A DNA stretch of 64,000 bases. It comes from Streptococcus cristatus AS 1.3089. Lineage in GTDB: Bacteria; Bacillota; Bacilli; Lactobacillales; Streptococcaceae. The stretch spans positions 1,776,213 through 1,840,212 of the forward strand of contig NC_021175.1 in the NCBI RefSeq assembly GCF_000385925.1, in the 5' to 3' direction. Below are positions 28,010 through 37,575 of this stretch, piece after piece (the first letter of the stretch is position 1; each line of letters begins with the position of its first letter). Made by a program: the position numbers and the translations under genes. The notes beneath the pieces are model-generated. The model made no database searches and was not told where the DNA came from. It saw nothing but the letters and a program-made list of their open reading frames with translations.

Positions 28010-28234
28010 TTATTTTGTTTTTTCTTCTACGTAGGCAACCAAGTCACCAACTGTTTTCAAGCCTTCTTCAGTTTCGATTTGGATGTCAAATGCATCTTCG
28101 ATTTCTGAAATTACTTGGAACAAATCCAATGAATCTGCTTCAAGATCATCGAAAGTTGACTCAAGTGTAACTTCTGATGGCTCTTTACCAAGTTCCTCAA
28201 CGATAATTTCTTGTACTTTTTCAAATACTGCCAT
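28010..28234 (-). CDS. acpP: Acyl carrier protein
   Basis: 74 aa, acidic, helical carrier. The phosphopantetheine attachment Ser is S35 in ADSLDLF (usual DSLD motif). In the streptococcal cluster it lies between fabH and fabK. AAAGGAG before the ATG. A 130-nt gap to fabK carries the FabT-like site. Confidence 0.95.
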   Translation of the reverse strand: MAVFEKVQEIIVEELGKEPSEVTLESTFDDLEADSLDLFQVISEIEDAFDIQIETEEGLKTVGDLVAYVEEKTK

Positions 28235-28289
28235 GGATAGACTCCTTTAAAAAATATATATTTTTATCTATGTGTTTCCACATGATTAA

Positions 28290-29264
28290 CTAAATTGTAA
28301 CAATAAGCGTGCCCCATGTCAAACCTCCACCGAAACCTGACAACAAAACTGTCTGGTCTCCGTTCAGCTTAATCAAGTCCTGTTGAACACACTCAGATAA
28401 TAAAATCGGGATACTGGCTGCACTAGTATTGCCATATTCCATCATATTGGCAGGCAGTTTTTCCCTAGAAACTCCAAGTTTCTTAGCCATTTTATCTAAA
28501 ATTCGGATATTGGCCTGATGCAAGAGCAGATAGTCAACCTCCTCCACTGAAAACGGACTCTCTTCAATGGTGTTTTTGATAGAACTAGCTACATCGCGAA
28601 TAGCAAAGTCAAAGATTGCGCGACCTTCCATTTTCAAATAGCGATCATCAGCTTGCTTTTCCGAAAAAGGAGAGGACAAACCAAGTCCACCACAAGTCAA
28701 GCTCTGACCTCTCAAACCATCAGTAAACTGACTTTCAGCCCAAAAATACTGCTTTTCTGTCGCTTCAAGCAAGACTCCTCCAGCCCCATCACCAAATAAG
28801 ACTGACGTCGCCCGATCCGACCAATCAACAACCTTCGACAGCGTTTCACTACCGATAATCAAGCCTCTTTGATAACGACCCGAAGAAATGAACTTTTCCC
28901 CAGTTGAAAGGGCAAAGATGAAGCCACTGCAAGCCGCCGTCAAGTCAAAAGCAAAAGCCTGGCTAGCTCCAATATTGGCCTGCACTCTAGCTGCAGTCGA
29001 TGGCATCAGAGAATCTGGAGTCACCGTCGCAACGATGATAAAATCAAGTTGGTCAGCAGATAGTTGCGCCTTTTCAAGCAATTGCTCAGCAACCCTTGTA
29101 GCCAAGTCACTGGTTGACTCAGTTCGAGATAGGTGACGCTGTTTGATACCCGTGCGGCTGGAAATCCATTCATCACTTGTATCCATAATCCTGGCCAGAT
29201 CATCATTTGTGACAACCTGCTTTGGAGCATAATGAGCTACTTGAGTAATTCTTGCATAGTTCAT
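28290..29264 (-). CDS. fabH: 3-oxoacyl-ACP synthase III (KASIII)
   Basis: 324 aa. Initiates fatty-acid synthesis by condensing acetyl-CoA with malonyl-ACP. Catalytic C112 in DLTAACSGF, with the His in [11 protein letters not shown] and the Asn in EYGNTSAAS. Two adjacent ATGs precede NYARITQ; the second (29264) is 8 nt from GGAG, the first (29267) is 5 nt. Both overlap the fabT stop in an ATGA arrangement, coupling the two genes. Confidence 0.95.
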   Translation of the reverse strand: MNYARITQVAHYAPKQVVTNDDLARIMDTSDEWISSRTGIKQRHLSRTESTSDLATRVAEQLLEKAQLSADQLDFIIVATVTPDSLMPSTAARVQANIGASQAFAFDLTAACSGFIFALSTGEKFISSGRYQRGLIIGSETLSKVVDWSDRATSVLFGDGAGGVLLEATEKQYFWAESQFTDGLRGQSLTCGGLGLSSPFSEKQADDRYLKMEGRAIFDFAIRDVASSIKNTIEESPFSVEEVDYLLLHQANIRILDKMAKKLGVSREKLPANMMEYGNTSAASIPILLSECVQQDLIKLNGDQTVLLSGFGGGLTWGTLIVTI

Positions 29265-29698
29265 CATTTTAGCTCCTCTAAAAAATTATACAAGTTTTGC
29301 AAACCCTTTTGCATCACTTTTTGTTCCTCTGATGACATTCCTTCCACGACCTGCATGACCATGCGATTGTGAAAACGTTTATGAAGGCGATACAAGAGCC
29401 TCCCTTTCTTAGTCAAGCTCAGATGAACCACGCGACGGTCAATGGACGAACGGCGACGCTCGATATAGCCCTTACGCTCCAAGTTGTTCAAGCTGGTTGT
29501 AACGGTCCCCAAAGTGACCAGTAATTCCCTTGAAATGTCACTTGGAGTCGCATTAGGCGTGGTACCAATAACATCAATAGTGTGCATTTCTTTAATCGAG
29601 ACATCTTTAAATTGACTGCCTCGGAGGCTAGACTCTTCAATAACCAAAACATTATTAAAAATAGATGTTAAATAATCATTGACTAATTGATAATTCAA
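29264..29698 (-). CDS. fabT: MarR-family repressor FabT
   Basis: 144 aa MarR-type winged-helix regulator of fatty-acid synthesis. The recognition region is [38 protein letters not shown]. In streptococci FabT with acyl-ACP represses the fab genes except fabM. The start codon is TTG, supported by GGAGG 7 nt upstream; no in-frame ATG is nearer than MHTIDV. It overlaps fabH (ATGA). The FabT-like sites at its own promoter suggest autoregulation. Confidence 0.92.
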   Translation of the reverse strand: MNYQLVNDYLTSIFNNVLVIEESSLRGSQFKDVSIKEMHTIDVIGTTPNATPSDISRELLVTLGTVTTSLNNLERKGYIERRRSSIDRRVVHLSLTKKGRLLYRLHKRFHNRMVMQVVEGMSSEEQKVMQKGLQNLYNFLEELK

Positions 29699-29721
29699 AC
29701 CAACACCTCCTTCATAAATAC

Positions 29722-29734
29722 TTTGACAATCAAA
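29722..29734 (-). promoter_or_regulatory. FabT-type operator at the fabT start site
   Basis: TTTGA-CAA-TCAAA placed immediately downstream of the fabT -10, across the expected +1 position. This is the classic autorepression position. Confidence 0.7.
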
Positions 29735-29762
29735 TTTTATCAGATCTCAAAATATTTTGCAA
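29734..29762 (-). promoter_or_regulatory. fabT promoter
   Basis: -35 TTGCAA (29757-29762), 17 bp, -10 TAAAAT (29734-29739) preceded by TGA (extended -10), on the minus strand. Drives fabT-fabH-acpP and probably the rest. Confidence 0.75.
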
Positions 29763-29780
29763 GTTTTTTTTGAAAATTTA

Positions 29781-29793
29781 TTTGATTTTCAAA
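29781..29793 (-). promoter_or_regulatory. Second FabT-type site upstream of fabT
   Basis: TTTGA-TTT-TCAAA just upstream of the fabT -35 and 25 nt after the fabM stop. It may act with the site at +1. Confidence 0.55.
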
Positions 29794-29817
29794 CAATTTT
29801 CTTGGCCAGCAAACTCC

Positions 29818-30609
29818 TTACTTACCTGTAAATTGAGGACGCCGCTTCTCAGTATAAGCTTGAACTCCTTCTTTGAAGTCCTCAGTGAAAGCCAGAGATT
29901 TCTGAACAGCCAATTCCAGCTCTGCATACTCTTTCCAACCGCTGAAGAGACTCTTCCAGACCATTTCTTTCATGGCTCTGTAAGAATTCAGCGAGCCACG
30001 TTTTAGCTTCTTCAGTAGCTGTTCTGTTGTTTTTTCCAATTTTTCTGCTTCACAGACTTTATAGAGCAAGCCATAATCCAGGGCCTTCTCTGCGGTCAGA
30101 GCCTCTCCAGTCATAACCAAATGGGTTGCCCGAGTCACACCAATTGCCCGAGTCAGTAAATACAATCCACCAGCATCTGGCGCTAGCCCCACTCCCACAA
30201 AAGCTTGGATGAAACGAGATTTCTCTGTCGCAATACAGAAATCGGCAGCCACAACCATATTGGCAGCAGCGCCTGCAACAGGTCCGTCCACACTCATGAT
30301 CACTGGCTTAGGTAGCCGTTTCATGGCAAAGGAAATATCATTGACCAACTCTGCAATTTTTACCAAGGATTGAATATCGTCAGCACTGACAGCTCTTTGC
30401 ATCTCAGCTAGGTCGCCACCGACAGAAAAGACCTTCCCATTGGCATTGATCACTAAAAACTTCACTACCTCATCATTTGCGGCCAGCTCAATCGCTTCTA
30501 AAATCTCCTCACACATCGGAATATTGAAACCATTGGAAACTTCAGGACGATTGAAAGTAATGGTCGCCACTTCATCAACTACTTTATAAAGAATACCATT
30601 AAAAGTCAT
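29818..30609 (-). CDS. fabM: trans-2-decenoyl-ACP isomerase
   Basis: 263 aa crotonase-fold enzyme. FabM isomerises trans-2- to cis-3-decenoyl-ACP and so starts the unsaturated fatty-acid branch in streptococci. Identified from crotonase motifs ([11 protein letters not shown] oxyanion region, [19 protein letters not shown]) and its place next to fabT. It is the first gene of the cluster. A plain enoyl-CoA hydratase label is the alternative, but the linkage strongly favours FabM. Confidence 0.9.
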   Translation of the reverse strand: MTFNGILYKVVDEVATITFNRPEVSNGFNIPMCEEILEAIELAANDEVVKFLVINANGKVFSVGGDLAEMQRAVSADDIQSLVKIAELVNDISFAMKRLPKPVIMSVDGPVAGAAANMVVAADFCIATEKSRFIQAFVGVGLAPDAGGLYLLTRAIGVTRATHLVMTGEALTAEKALDYGLLYKVCEAEKLEKTTEQLLKKLKRGSLNSYRAMKEMVWKSLFSGWKEYAELELAVQKSLAFTEDFKEGVQAYTEKRRPQFTGK

Positions 30610-30662
30610 TCTAACTCCATTCTCGACTGGATATATGCAGCCGTTTTGTTTTATTCTTAAAT

Positions 30663-30682
30663 AATTTGATATTCAAATTATA
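30663..30682 (-). promoter_or_regulatory. FabT-type operator and -10 of fabM
   Basis: AATTTGA-TAT-TCAAATT (30663-30679) is a 7-bp-arm inverted repeat that overlaps a TATAAT -10 (30677-30682) on the minus strand. The core again is TTTGA-N3-TCAAA. Published streptococcal work has fabM outside strict FabT control in some species, so function here needs testing. Confidence 0.65.
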
Positions 30683-30799
30683 TTCATTCTAGCACAAAAG
30701 TTTTAAGAAAGAAAACAAAAACTGGGAAATTTGATTTTATATTCGTTTTTTGCTTATTTTTTGAAAAGAAGCTTGGATGAAAAAGCGCTTCTGATAGAT

Positions 30800-30828
30800 T
30801 TGCAAAATTTTCAGAATTTTGTTATAAT
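30800..30828 (+). promoter_or_regulatory. Aspartokinase promoter with a CodY-like box in the spacer
   Basis: -35 TTGCAA (30800-30805), 17 bp, extended -10 TGT-TATAAT (30820-30828). The spacer holds AATTTTCAGAATTTT (30806-30820), which matches the CodY box AATTTTCWGAAAATT at 13 of 15 positions. Repression by CodY is likely if it binds. Confidence 0.65.
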
Positions 30829-30854
30829 TTCCTAAATTATGTTTAGGAGTCTCC

Positions 30855-32222
30855 ATGAAAGTTGTTAAATTCGGTGGAAGTTCACTCGCTTCTGCTTCAC
30901 AGTTAGAAAAAGTCTTACATATCGTAAAATCTGACGCTGAGCGTCGCTTCGTTGTCGTTTCTGCACCAGGAAAAAGAGACGACCAAGATACAAAGGTCAC
31001 TGATGCTTTGATCAAGTATTATCGCCAGTATATCGCAGGGAATGATGTCTCCAAGGAGCAAAATTGGATCATCAACCGCTACGCAGACATGGTCGCTGAG
31101 CTGGGCCTGAAATCTACAATTATTGAGAAAATCTCTAAGAGCATCATCTCCCTGGCTACCCTGCCCATTGAAAACAACGAATTTCTTTACGACGCCTTCC
31201 TAGCAGCAGGTGAAAACAACAATGCCAAGCTAATCGCAGCTTACTTTAATCACAATGGCATTCCAGCCCGCTACGTCCATCCTAGAGAAGCTGGACTAGT
31301 AGTTTCAAGCGAACCTGGAAATGCCCGTATCCTTCCTTCAAGCTATGATAAGTTGGAGGAACTGAACCATTCCGATGAAGTCCTTGTCATCCCTGGCTTC
31401 TTTGGTGTCACTCAATATGGACAGATCTGTACCTTTTCTCGTGGTGGCTCAGATATTACTGGGGCGATTATTGCAGCTGGTGTCAAGGCTGATGTCTATG
31501 AAAACTTCACTGATGTGGACGGCATCTTTGCTGCTCACCCTGGGATTATTCACAAACCACGCTCCATTGCTGAGCTTACTTATCGCGAAATGCGGGAATT
31601 AGCCTATGCAGGCTTTACGGTTCTTCATGACGAAGCCCTGCTGCCAGCCTATCGCGGAAAAATTCCACTCGTCATCAAAAATACCAACAATCCAGAACAC
31701 CCTGGTACGCGCATCGTCCACAAACATAGCGAGGATCATCCCCCTGTTGTTGGAATCGCTGGTGATTCTGGCTTTGTAAGTATTAACATGTCCAAGTACC
31801 TCATGAACCGAGAAGTTGGATTCGGTCGCAAGGCGCTACAGATTTTAGAAGATTTGAACATTGGTTGGGAACATATGCCGACAGGAATTGATGATCTTTC
31901 TATCATCCTTCGTGAACGCGAATTGACTCCAATCAAGGAAGAAGAGATTCTGCGCCAACTTGTGCAAAAAGCGGAAGTAGACTTCGCAGAAATTGAGCAC
32001 GATCTTTCTATTATCATGATTGTCGGCGAAAAAATGAAGAGTCATATCGGGGTGACTGCTACTGCGACTAAGGCTCTTTCTGACAATAAAATCAATATCC
32101 AAATGATGTCACAAGGTTCAAGTGAAGTTTCCATCATGTTTGTTGTCAATAAAAACCAAGAAAAGGCTGCCATTCGTGCCCTTTATAAAGCTTTCTTTGG
32201 CAGCTCAGAAAACGATGAATAA
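30855..32222 (+). CDS. lysC: Aspartokinase
   Basis: 455 aa. Phosphorylates aspartate, the first step to lysine, threonine and methionine. The kinase domain opens with VVKFGGSSLA (residues 3-12) and contains FSRGGSDITGAIIAA, the ATP region. Two C-terminal ACT domains (about 300-455), with GEKMKSHIGVTATATKALSD, allow feedback control; which amino acid is not readable. AGGAG before the ATG. It is a single-gene unit divergent from fabM. Confidence 0.92.
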   Translation: MKVVKFGGSSLASASQLEKVLHIVKSDAERRFVVVSAPGKRDDQDTKVTDALIKYYRQYIAGNDVSKEQNWIINRYADMVAELGLKSTIIEKISKSIISLATLPIENNEFLYDAFLAAGENNNAKLIAAYFNHNGIPARYVHPREAGLVVSSEPGNARILPSSYDKLEELNHSDEVLVIPGFFGVTQYGQICTFSRGGSDITGAIIAAGVKADVYENFTDVDGIFAAHPGIIHKPRSIAELTYREMRELAYAGFTVLHDEALLPAYRGKIPLVIKNTNNPEHPGTRIVHKHSEDHPPVVGIAGDSGFVSINMSKYLMNREVGFGRKALQILEDLNIGWEHMPTGIDDLSIILRERELTPIKEEEILRQLVQKAEVDFAEIEHDLSIIMIVGEKMKSHIGVTATATKALSDNKINIQMMSQGSSEVSIMFVVNKNQEKAAIRALYKAFFGSSENDE

Positions 32223-32240
32223 ACTGAACAAGCAAACAAC

Positions 32241-32276
32241 AAAGACCTAGCTCTGGATAGAGCTAGGTCTTTCCTT
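32241..32276. terminator. Bidirectional terminator between aspartokinase and the EamA transporter
   Basis: AAAGACCTAGCTCT-ggat-AGAGCTAGGTCTTT, a perfect 14-bp stem with a 4-nt loop, T-rich on both sides. Confidence 0.9.
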
Positions 32277-32284
32277 ATGCTTTT

Positions 32285-33196
32285 TTATAATAATCCTTTT
32301 TTCTTTTCCAAGATTAGGTCTTTGACAGATATCAACAGGACAGCCAATAAAATCATGCCCATACCTACGAAATCGAGTAGATAAAAGCGTTCATTCATAA
32401 TGATAAAGGCAAAGAAGACCGCTGAAATTGGCTCAATCGAGGCTAGGAGGCTAGATTTGACAGGACCGACCAAGCTTGTTCCCTTCAAAAAGACAGTGTA
32501 AGCAAAGATTGTTCCGATGACAATGATGCCGACCAAGGCCAGAAGAATATCCAAACGGAATTGCCACTGATGTTGGAAAATACCGCTGAAAGGAAGGAGC
32601 AAGATACCTGCAATGGTCATGCCAATCCCGATAACCAACATGCTGCCCCACTTTTTAATGAGTCCAATCGGCAAAAGAATATAAAGTGCATAAGTAAATG
32701 CTGAGAAAACACCTAAAAATAAACCTTTTGGCGTCATCGAGAGCTGATTGACCTGACCGTGGGTCGCAATCAGAAAGGTTCCTCCGATAGCTAAAATCAT
32801 GGAGCAGACCTGAGCCACAGTCGGAGCCACTCTATCTTTGACACAAGTGTAAGCCAAGACTCCCACCGGACAGAGATATTGTAAAACCGTTGCTGTTCCT
32901 GCATTTGTCTCATGAATAGCCGCCAGATAGGCGTATTGATTGATGAACAAGCCTAAAATTGCAAAAATTAAAATGTGTAGTAGAGAATTCTTATCTTTCC
33001 AAATCTTTTTAAAGGATTCTTTATTTGTGGCATAAGCCAACATCATCAAGACTAAACCCGCTAGCAACAAGCGCACATTGGTCAAGCTCATCGCCGAAAA
33101 ACCGTTCTCCATCAGATATTGACCACTTGTTCCCGATAAGCCCCAGGCAATCCCCGCAGCCAAGGTATAGATAGTTCCCCTTAAAACTTTTGACAT
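32285..33196 (-). CDS. EamA-family (DMT) transporter
   Basis: 303 aa from MSKVLRGTIYTLAAGIAWG. About ten membrane helices in two EamA repeats (roughly 1-140 and 150-300). EamA proteins export amino acids or metabolites; substrate cannot be assigned. The frame stays open 53 codons further, into repeat copy B, and that longer start would be an artefact: GAGG lies 6 nt before the chosen ATG. Confidence 0.85.
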   Translation of the reverse strand: MSKVLRGTIYTLAAGIAWGLSGTSGQYLMENGFSAMSLTNVRLLLAGLVLMMLAYATNKESFKKIWKDKNSLLHILIFAILGLFINQYAYLAAIHETNAGTATVLQYLCPVGVLAYTCVKDRVAPTVAQVCSMILAIGGTFLIATHGQVNQLSMTPKGLFLGVFSAFTYALYILLPIGLIKKWGSMLVIGIGMTIAGILLLPFSGIFQHQWQFRLDILLALVGIIVIGTIFAYTVFLKGTSLVGPVKSSLLASIEPISAVFFAFIIMNERFYLLDFVGMGMILLAVLLISVKDLILEKKKGLL

Positions 33197-33224
33197 CCCC
33201 AACCTCTTTCTTTTAGCTTTGATC

Positions 33225-33233
33225 ATTATAACA
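33225..33233 (-). promoter_or_regulatory. Extended -10 of the EamA gene
   Basis: TGT-TATAAT on the minus strand. Where a -35 would be (33248-33253) the sequence already belongs to the end of repeat copy B. Confidence 0.6.
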
Positions 33234-33246
33234 TAAACCATAAAAA

Positions 33247-33421
33247 GAGAGTGGGACAGAAATCGGTAATTCGTTAGAATTCGATTTCGTCGTCCCACCT
33301 CCGCACAGTTGAGTAGGGCTATAAAAGCTGATGAAATCAGCCTAGTAGAGCCCACTCAACCACTGTGTCTTGCTCGACAATCCAAAGACAATTGAGAGGA
33401 TAGGACTTTTGTCCCAGCCTC
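33247..33421 (-). repeat. 175-bp three-hairpin intergenic element, copy B
   Basis: Same element as 9615-9789 in opposite orientation, equal length and only a few differences. Its first-hairpin end lies 28 nt after the stop of the upstream small gene, and its other end abuts the EamA promoter. No clear target-site duplication. Confidence 0.85.
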
Positions 33422-33449
33422 TTTATGATTCAACATAGCTAAAAGACGA

Positions 33450-33743
33450 CTAAGCCTCTATCTCAAGAAGTAAATAAGGCAAGCCTAAGATCAAGCCAAT
33501 AACTCCTAGCATAGCTCGCATTCCAGAAGCTGTAACAAGTACCTTCTGACCATCTTTTACCTGAATCTTATGCGATTTCATAAAACTTTGTCCAACCTGT
33601 AGTTCAACACTGTCTCCCTCAAAAGTCAGCGTTTTACCTTCATCATTCGCAAGTTTATCCACAAGTTCGCCATTTAGATAGACTGCAACATTTTGAACTA
33701 CTCCAACCATACCCGTAGAACGCGTAATTGTAAATTTTGACAT
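33450..33743 (-). CDS. Small beta-rich protein with C-terminal hydrophobic segment
   Basis: 97 aa from MSKFTITRSTG; AGGAG 7 nt before the ATG. Residues 1-70 look beta-rich (VYLNGELVDKLANDEGKTLTF), followed by a hydrophobic tail (about 75-94, MLGVIGLILGLPYLLL). It is a clear paralogue of the next gene upstream: R-T/G-STG-F/MVGVV/I, NGE/Q-K/L-V, KVT/VKAGQ-LLV align. I do not recognise the function. A longer start 11 codons out lacks support. Confidence 0.6.
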   Translation of the reverse strand: MSKFTITRSTGMVGVVQNVAVYLNGELVDKLANDEGKTLTFEGDSVELQVGQSFMKSHKIQVKDGQKVLVTASGMRAMLGVIGLILGLPYLLLEIEA

Positions 33744-33791
33744 CAAAAGCTCCTTTATTTCAATCCAGCCCATCAACCAAAACTTTTATGT

Positions 33792-34148
33792 TTATTCTGC
33801 AATTCTAGCAGAGTAGAAAGGAAGAAGGAACATTAAAACAATATAAAGAATCAAGAGAATCGCACGAAGCAATCCACCAAATAGAAAAGCAACTACTAAA
33901 GTTCCCAAACAAATAGAAAAATTAGTAAAATTTGTTTCAACCAACAAGGTTTGCCCTGCTTTAACTGTCACTGGCTTGGTTCTCATAGGAGCAGCTCCTA
34001 CACGAACAACAGCTTCTTCTCCCTCAATAGGAAAGACAGCCTCGTCACCATTCTGGATTGTACCAACCTTTTGACCATTGATTAAAATTGGAAAATTCCC
34101 AATAATCCCTACAAAACCTGTTCCACGTTTTACTTTAATTTCTGACAT
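33792..34148 (-). CDS. Small beta-rich protein with C-terminal membrane helices
   Basis: 118 aa. Residues 1-70 align with the neighbouring 97-aa protein (RGTGFVGIIG, ILINGQKVGTIQNGDEAVF, VKAGQTLLV). The tail has two hydrophobic stretches (about 78-112). AGGAG precedes the ATG. The pair looks like a tandem duplication. Function unknown; a membrane-anchored beta-sandwich sensor or binding domain is only a guess. Confidence 0.6.
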   Translation of the reverse strand: MSEIKVKRGTGFVGIIGNFPILINGQKVGTIQNGDEAVFPIEGEEAVVRVGAAPMRTKPVTVKAGQTLLVETNFTNFSICLGTLVVAFLFGGLLRAILLILYIVLMFLLPFYSARIAE

Positions 34149-34198
34149 AAGGACTCCTTTTTTTTACCTATTTTACCATAAGTTCCATTCAAATAAAA

Positions 34199-34226
34199 GG
34201 TAAAAACCAGCCTCACGACTGGTTTT
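34199..34226 (-). terminator. Terminator of the gatCAB operon
   Basis: AAAACCAG and CTGGTTTT stem (34203-34226), then TTTTACC on the minus strand, just after gatB. Confidence 0.82.
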
Positions 34227-34236
34227 CCACTTATTT

Positions 34237-35670
34237 CTAAAGTTTTTCCAACTCTTCATTGAGCAATTTTTGTGCTACTTGTGGGTTGGCTTGACCCTTG
34301 GTAGCCTTCATCAATTGACCGATCAAGGACTTGGCCGCATTCTTGTTGCCGCCCTTATAGTCATTGATGGCTTTTTCATTATCCGCAAAGACTTGCTGGA
34401 TAATAGGAAGAAGTTGGGCAGGGTCTGAGATTTGAATCAGGCCTGCTTTTTGTACATATTCCTTGGCAGAACCACCATTTTTAGCTAGATGAATAAAGAC
34501 CTTCTTAGCAATCTTAGAAGAAATCGTTCCATCTGCAATCAGAGCAATCATTTCAGTCAGGTTCTCAGGTGTCAGCTCAATCTCAGTGATGGTCTTGCCT
34601 TCTGCATTGAGGTATTGAGCCACTTCTCCTTGGAGCCAGTTAGAGACAGCCTTAGCGTCACCACCTGCGGCAACAGCTGCTTCAAAGAAGTCTGACACAG
34701 CCTTCGTCGCTGTCAGCTGCTTGGCATCGTAATCAGACAGACCATAATCGCCCACATACTTAGCACGTCGTTCTTTTGGAAAGGCTGGCAGACTGCTACG
34801 CACTTGCTCAATCCAAGCATCCTCAATCTCAAAGATTGGCAGATCAGGCTCTGGGAAGTAACGGTAATCCGCTGAACCTTCCTTCACCCGCATGAGCAGG
34901 GTTTCGCCAGTCGCTTCGTCATAACGACGGGTTTCCTGACGGATTTGACCACCGCTGCGTAGGATTTCTGCTTGGCGTTTTTCCTCAAATGCTAGACCCT
35001 TGCGGACAAAGTTGAAGGAGTTGAGGTTTTTCAGCTCAGTCTTGGTACCAAATTCTTCCTGACCGTAAGGACGAATGGAAATATTGGCGTCAACACGCAT
35101 GGAGCCCTCTTCCATCTTGACATCCGAAATGCCCGTGTACTGGATGATTTCCTTGAGAGCAGTCAGATAGGCATAAGCTTCTTCTGGACTGCGCATATCT
35201 GCTTCCGATACAATCTCAATCAGCGGCACCCCTTGGCGGTTGAGGTCCACATAAGAGTAGCCATCGCTGCCGTGGGTATTCTTTCCGGCATCTTCTTCCA
35301 AGTGGGCCCGCTCGATACGGATTTTCTTGGTCGTGCCATCTTCTAGCTCAATCTCAATCCAGCCATTGTAGCCAATCGGCTCATCAAACTGAGAAATTTG
35401 ATAGGCTTTTGGATTGTCCGGATAGAAGTAGTTCTTGCGGTCAAAGTGCATCTTCTGGTGAATATCCATGTTCAAGGCCAGAGCAGCCTTGATACCATAG
35501 TCAATGACCCCCTTGTTCATAACAGGCAGAACACCTGGGAAGGACCAGTCAATGATATTGGTATTGGCATTTGGATCTTCACCAAAGTGAGCTGGAGCCG
35601 GTGAGAAAATTTTTGAATTGGTCTTCAATTCAACATGGACTTCCAGTCCGATAACTGTTTCAAAGTTCAT
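34237..35670 (-). CDS. gatB: Aspartyl/glutamyl-tRNA amidotransferase subunit B
   Basis: 477 aa. With GatA and GatC it amidates Glu-tRNA(Gln), and in some bacteria Asp-tRNA(Asn). The cradle domain opens [25 protein letters not shown]; the C-terminal YqeY-like domain (about 400-477) contacts tRNA. It overlaps gatA by 1 nt and ends before a terminator. Confidence 0.95.
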   Translation of the reverse strand: MNFETVIGLEVHVELKTNSKIFSPAPAHFGEDPNANTNIIDWSFPGVLPVMNKGVIDYGIKAALALNMDIHQKMHFDRKNYFYPDNPKAYQISQFDEPIGYNGWIEIELEDGTTKKIRIERAHLEEDAGKNTHGSDGYSYVDLNRQGVPLIEIVSEADMRSPEEAYAYLTALKEIIQYTGISDVKMEEGSMRVDANISIRPYGQEEFGTKTELKNLNSFNFVRKGLAFEEKRQAEILRSGGQIRQETRRYDEATGETLLMRVKEGSADYRYFPEPDLPIFEIEDAWIEQVRSSLPAFPKERRAKYVGDYGLSDYDAKQLTATKAVSDFFEAAVAAGGDAKAVSNWLQGEVAQYLNAEGKTITEIELTPENLTEMIALIADGTISSKIAKKVFIHLAKNGGSAKEYVQKAGLIQISDPAQLLPIIQQVFADNEKAINDYKGGNKNAAKSLIGQLMKATKGQANPQVAQKLLNEELEKL

Positions 35671-37136
35671 TATTTTTCACCTCCAAAGATAACTGGCTGC
35701 TGTTTGTGGTAGTCAGTCGTCGCTTCAAATGCTGCGGCTGCCTGATAGATGGTCTCTTCATCAAAGTGGTTACCGATCAGCTGCAGGCCAACAGGAAGAC
35801 CATCTGCAAAGCCAGCTGGGATTGAAATGCCTGGTAGGCCAGCCAGATTGACTGGAATGGTCAAAAGGTCAGCCAGATACATAGCCACTGGATCTTGGTT
35901 TTGACTGCCCAAGTCATAAGCTACTGTTGGTGCCGTTGGACCTAAGATCAAATCATATTTTTCAAAAACCTTAGCAAAATCCTGCATAATCAAGGTCCGA
36001 ACCTGACCAGCTTTCTTGAAGTAGGCATCATAGTAACCAGATGACAGGCTAAAAGTACCCAGCATGATGCGGCGTTTCACCTCTTCACCAAAGCCTTCAC
36101 TGCGAGATTTGACATAGACATCTTCTAGATTTTCAATGCCTTCTGCGCGGTAGCCATAGCGAATACCGTCAAAACGTTGCAGGTTAGAACTAGCTTCAGA
36201 GGAAGCAATAATATAGTAGACTGCTACTCCATACTTACTGTGGGGCAAGCTGACTTCTTCAACGATAGCACCTAGGCTTTCTAAGTGCTTCGCCGCTGCC
36301 AGAATCGTTTCCTTGACCTTGCTGTCAATTCCCTCACCCATGTATTCCTTAGGTAGGGCAATCTTCATCCCCTTGATGTCTTGGCCAATCTTGCTGGTAA
36401 AGTCTGGCACTGCATCTTGTGATGATGTAGAATCCTTAGGATCATTACCAGCAATAACATTTAGAAGCTGAGCATTTTCCTTAACTGTCTGAGAGAAAGG
36501 CCCAATCTGGTCTAAAGAAGAACCAAAGGCAATGAGACCGAAACGGGAAACCCGTCCGTAGGTTGGCTTGAGGCCAACTACACCGTTAAAGGAAGCTGGC
36601 TGGCGAATAGAACCACCCGTATCTGAACCCAGTGACAAGCGAACCTGACCAGAGGCAACCGCTGTCGCTGAACCACCAGATGAGCCACCAGGAACCTTGC
36701 TGCTGTCCCAAGCATTCTTAGTCGTTTTAAAGTAAGAGTTTTCGCTGGATCCACCCATGGCAAACTCGTCCATGTTGGTCTTCCCGACGATAATCATATC
36801 CTTACCATAGAGCTTCTCTACGCTGGTCGCATCGAAAATTGGCTTGTAGTTGTAGAGCATTTTAGATGCAGCTGTTGTCAAAATTCCCTTGGTTGAGATA
36901 TTGTCCTTAACCGCCAGCGGAATTCCACTCATAAGATTATCGGCATCAATGCCCTTGGCATCCAGAGCCGCTGCCTGAGCCAATGCTTCCTCTTCACTGA
37001 TAGTGATGAAACTGTCCACGGCAGCTTCACGTTCTTTGATGTCTGCCAAAGTCGCCTGAGTTAACTCTACTGCAGAAATTTCTTTCTTGACCAGCAAATC
37101 ATGCAGCTCTTCAATGGTCTTGTGATTAAAAGTCAT
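35670..37136 (-). CDS. gatA: Aspartyl/glutamyl-tRNA amidotransferase subunit A
   Basis: 488 aa amidase-signature subunit that frees ammonia from glutamine. The Ser-cisSer-Lys triad is in [13 protein letters not shown] (Lys) and [14 protein letters not shown] / [12 protein letters not shown] (Ser). It overlaps gatC and gatB by 1 nt each, so the three are translated in tandem. Confidence 0.96.
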   Translation of the reverse strand: MTFNHKTIEELHDLLVKKEISAVELTQATLADIKEREAAVDSFITISEEEALAQAAALDAKGIDADNLMSGIPLAVKDNISTKGILTTAASKMLYNYKPIFDATSVEKLYGKDMIIVGKTNMDEFAMGGSSENSYFKTTKNAWDSSKVPGGSSGGSATAVASGQVRLSLGSDTGGSIRQPASFNGVVGLKPTYGRVSRFGLIAFGSSLDQIGPFSQTVKENAQLLNVIAGNDPKDSTSSQDAVPDFTSKIGQDIKGMKIALPKEYMGEGIDSKVKETILAAAKHLESLGAIVEEVSLPHSKYGVAVYYIIASSEASSNLQRFDGIRYGYRAEGIENLEDVYVKSRSEGFGEEVKRRIMLGTFSLSSGYYDAYFKKAGQVRTLIMQDFAKVFEKYDLILGPTAPTVAYDLGSQNQDPVAMYLADLLTIPVNLAGLPGISIPAGFADGLPVGLQLIGNHFDEETIYQAAAAFEATTDYHKQQPVIFGGEK

Positions 37137-37438
37137 TAGGCATCTCCTCCGTCATCTAGGATGGCAGGCACTTTGATGTAGCCCCGCTCTTTTTCAGGTA
37201 CATTTTGGAAAAGCTCTTCCCGGTTCCAGCCTGGCTGAGCCACATCTTCTCGCATATAGTTGATGTTGGCTGCCACATTGGAAGTGAAAGGCACTCCCTC
37301 CGTATCCACTTCATTGAGCAATTCGACCATGTCGACAATTTTAGACAAGGTTGTCGCAAACTCAGCTGTCTCTTCTGGTGAAAAAGCCAATTTTGACAGT
37401 TTTGCAACGTGACTTACTTCTTCTTGAGTAATCTTCAT
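37136..37438 (-). CDS. gatC: Aspartyl/glutamyl-tRNA amidotransferase subunit C
   Basis: 100 aa assembly subunit that wraps GatA. The [22 protein letters not shown] start and MREDVAQPG are typical. AAAGGA precedes the ATG. It is the first gene of gatCAB and lies 200 nt downstream of aspS in the same direction. Confidence 0.93.
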   Translation of the reverse strand: MKITQEEVSHVAKLSKLAFSPEETAEFATTLSKIVDMVELLNEVDTEGVPFTSNVAANINYMREDVAQPGWNREELFQNVPEKERGYIKVPAILDDGGDA

Positions 37439-37514
37439 CTCTGATTCCTTTCGTAAGATAGGCGAGCATGAATACCGACCAAAAACAATAAATCTAAGAA
37501 AAAACTTTGTTTTC

Positions 37515-37575
37515 GAGGTTGAGCTCGCATTGTGTTGCTAAGATAGGGACGCTAAGCACTCGTAGCTGCGACCTC
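37515..37575 (-). other. Structured leader upstream of gatC
   Basis: The ~175-nt leader between the promoter at 37621-37650 and gatC contains a closing pair GAGGT-CGCA (minus strand) / TGCG-agctca-ACCTC around a 37-nt loop with further GCTA/TAGC pairings. A small hairpin TTCCTGA/TCAGGAA lies nearer the promoter. I recognise no RNA family, and no terminator follows before gatC. Confidence 0.4.

Noticed and set aside
29364..29377. cre-like TGAAAACGTTTATG
   Set aside because: It lies inside the fabT coding sequence and mismatches the last consensus positions.
33197..33355. 53-codon N-terminal extension of the EamA transporter
   Set aside because: The extension comes from repeat copy B and upstream promoter DNA; no ribosome site.
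37439..37531. 31-codon ORF overlapping the gatC ATG (ATGA) and a 20-codon ORF nearer the promoter
   Set aside because: Neither has a ribosome site and neither shows a recognisable peptide; likely part of the structured leader.
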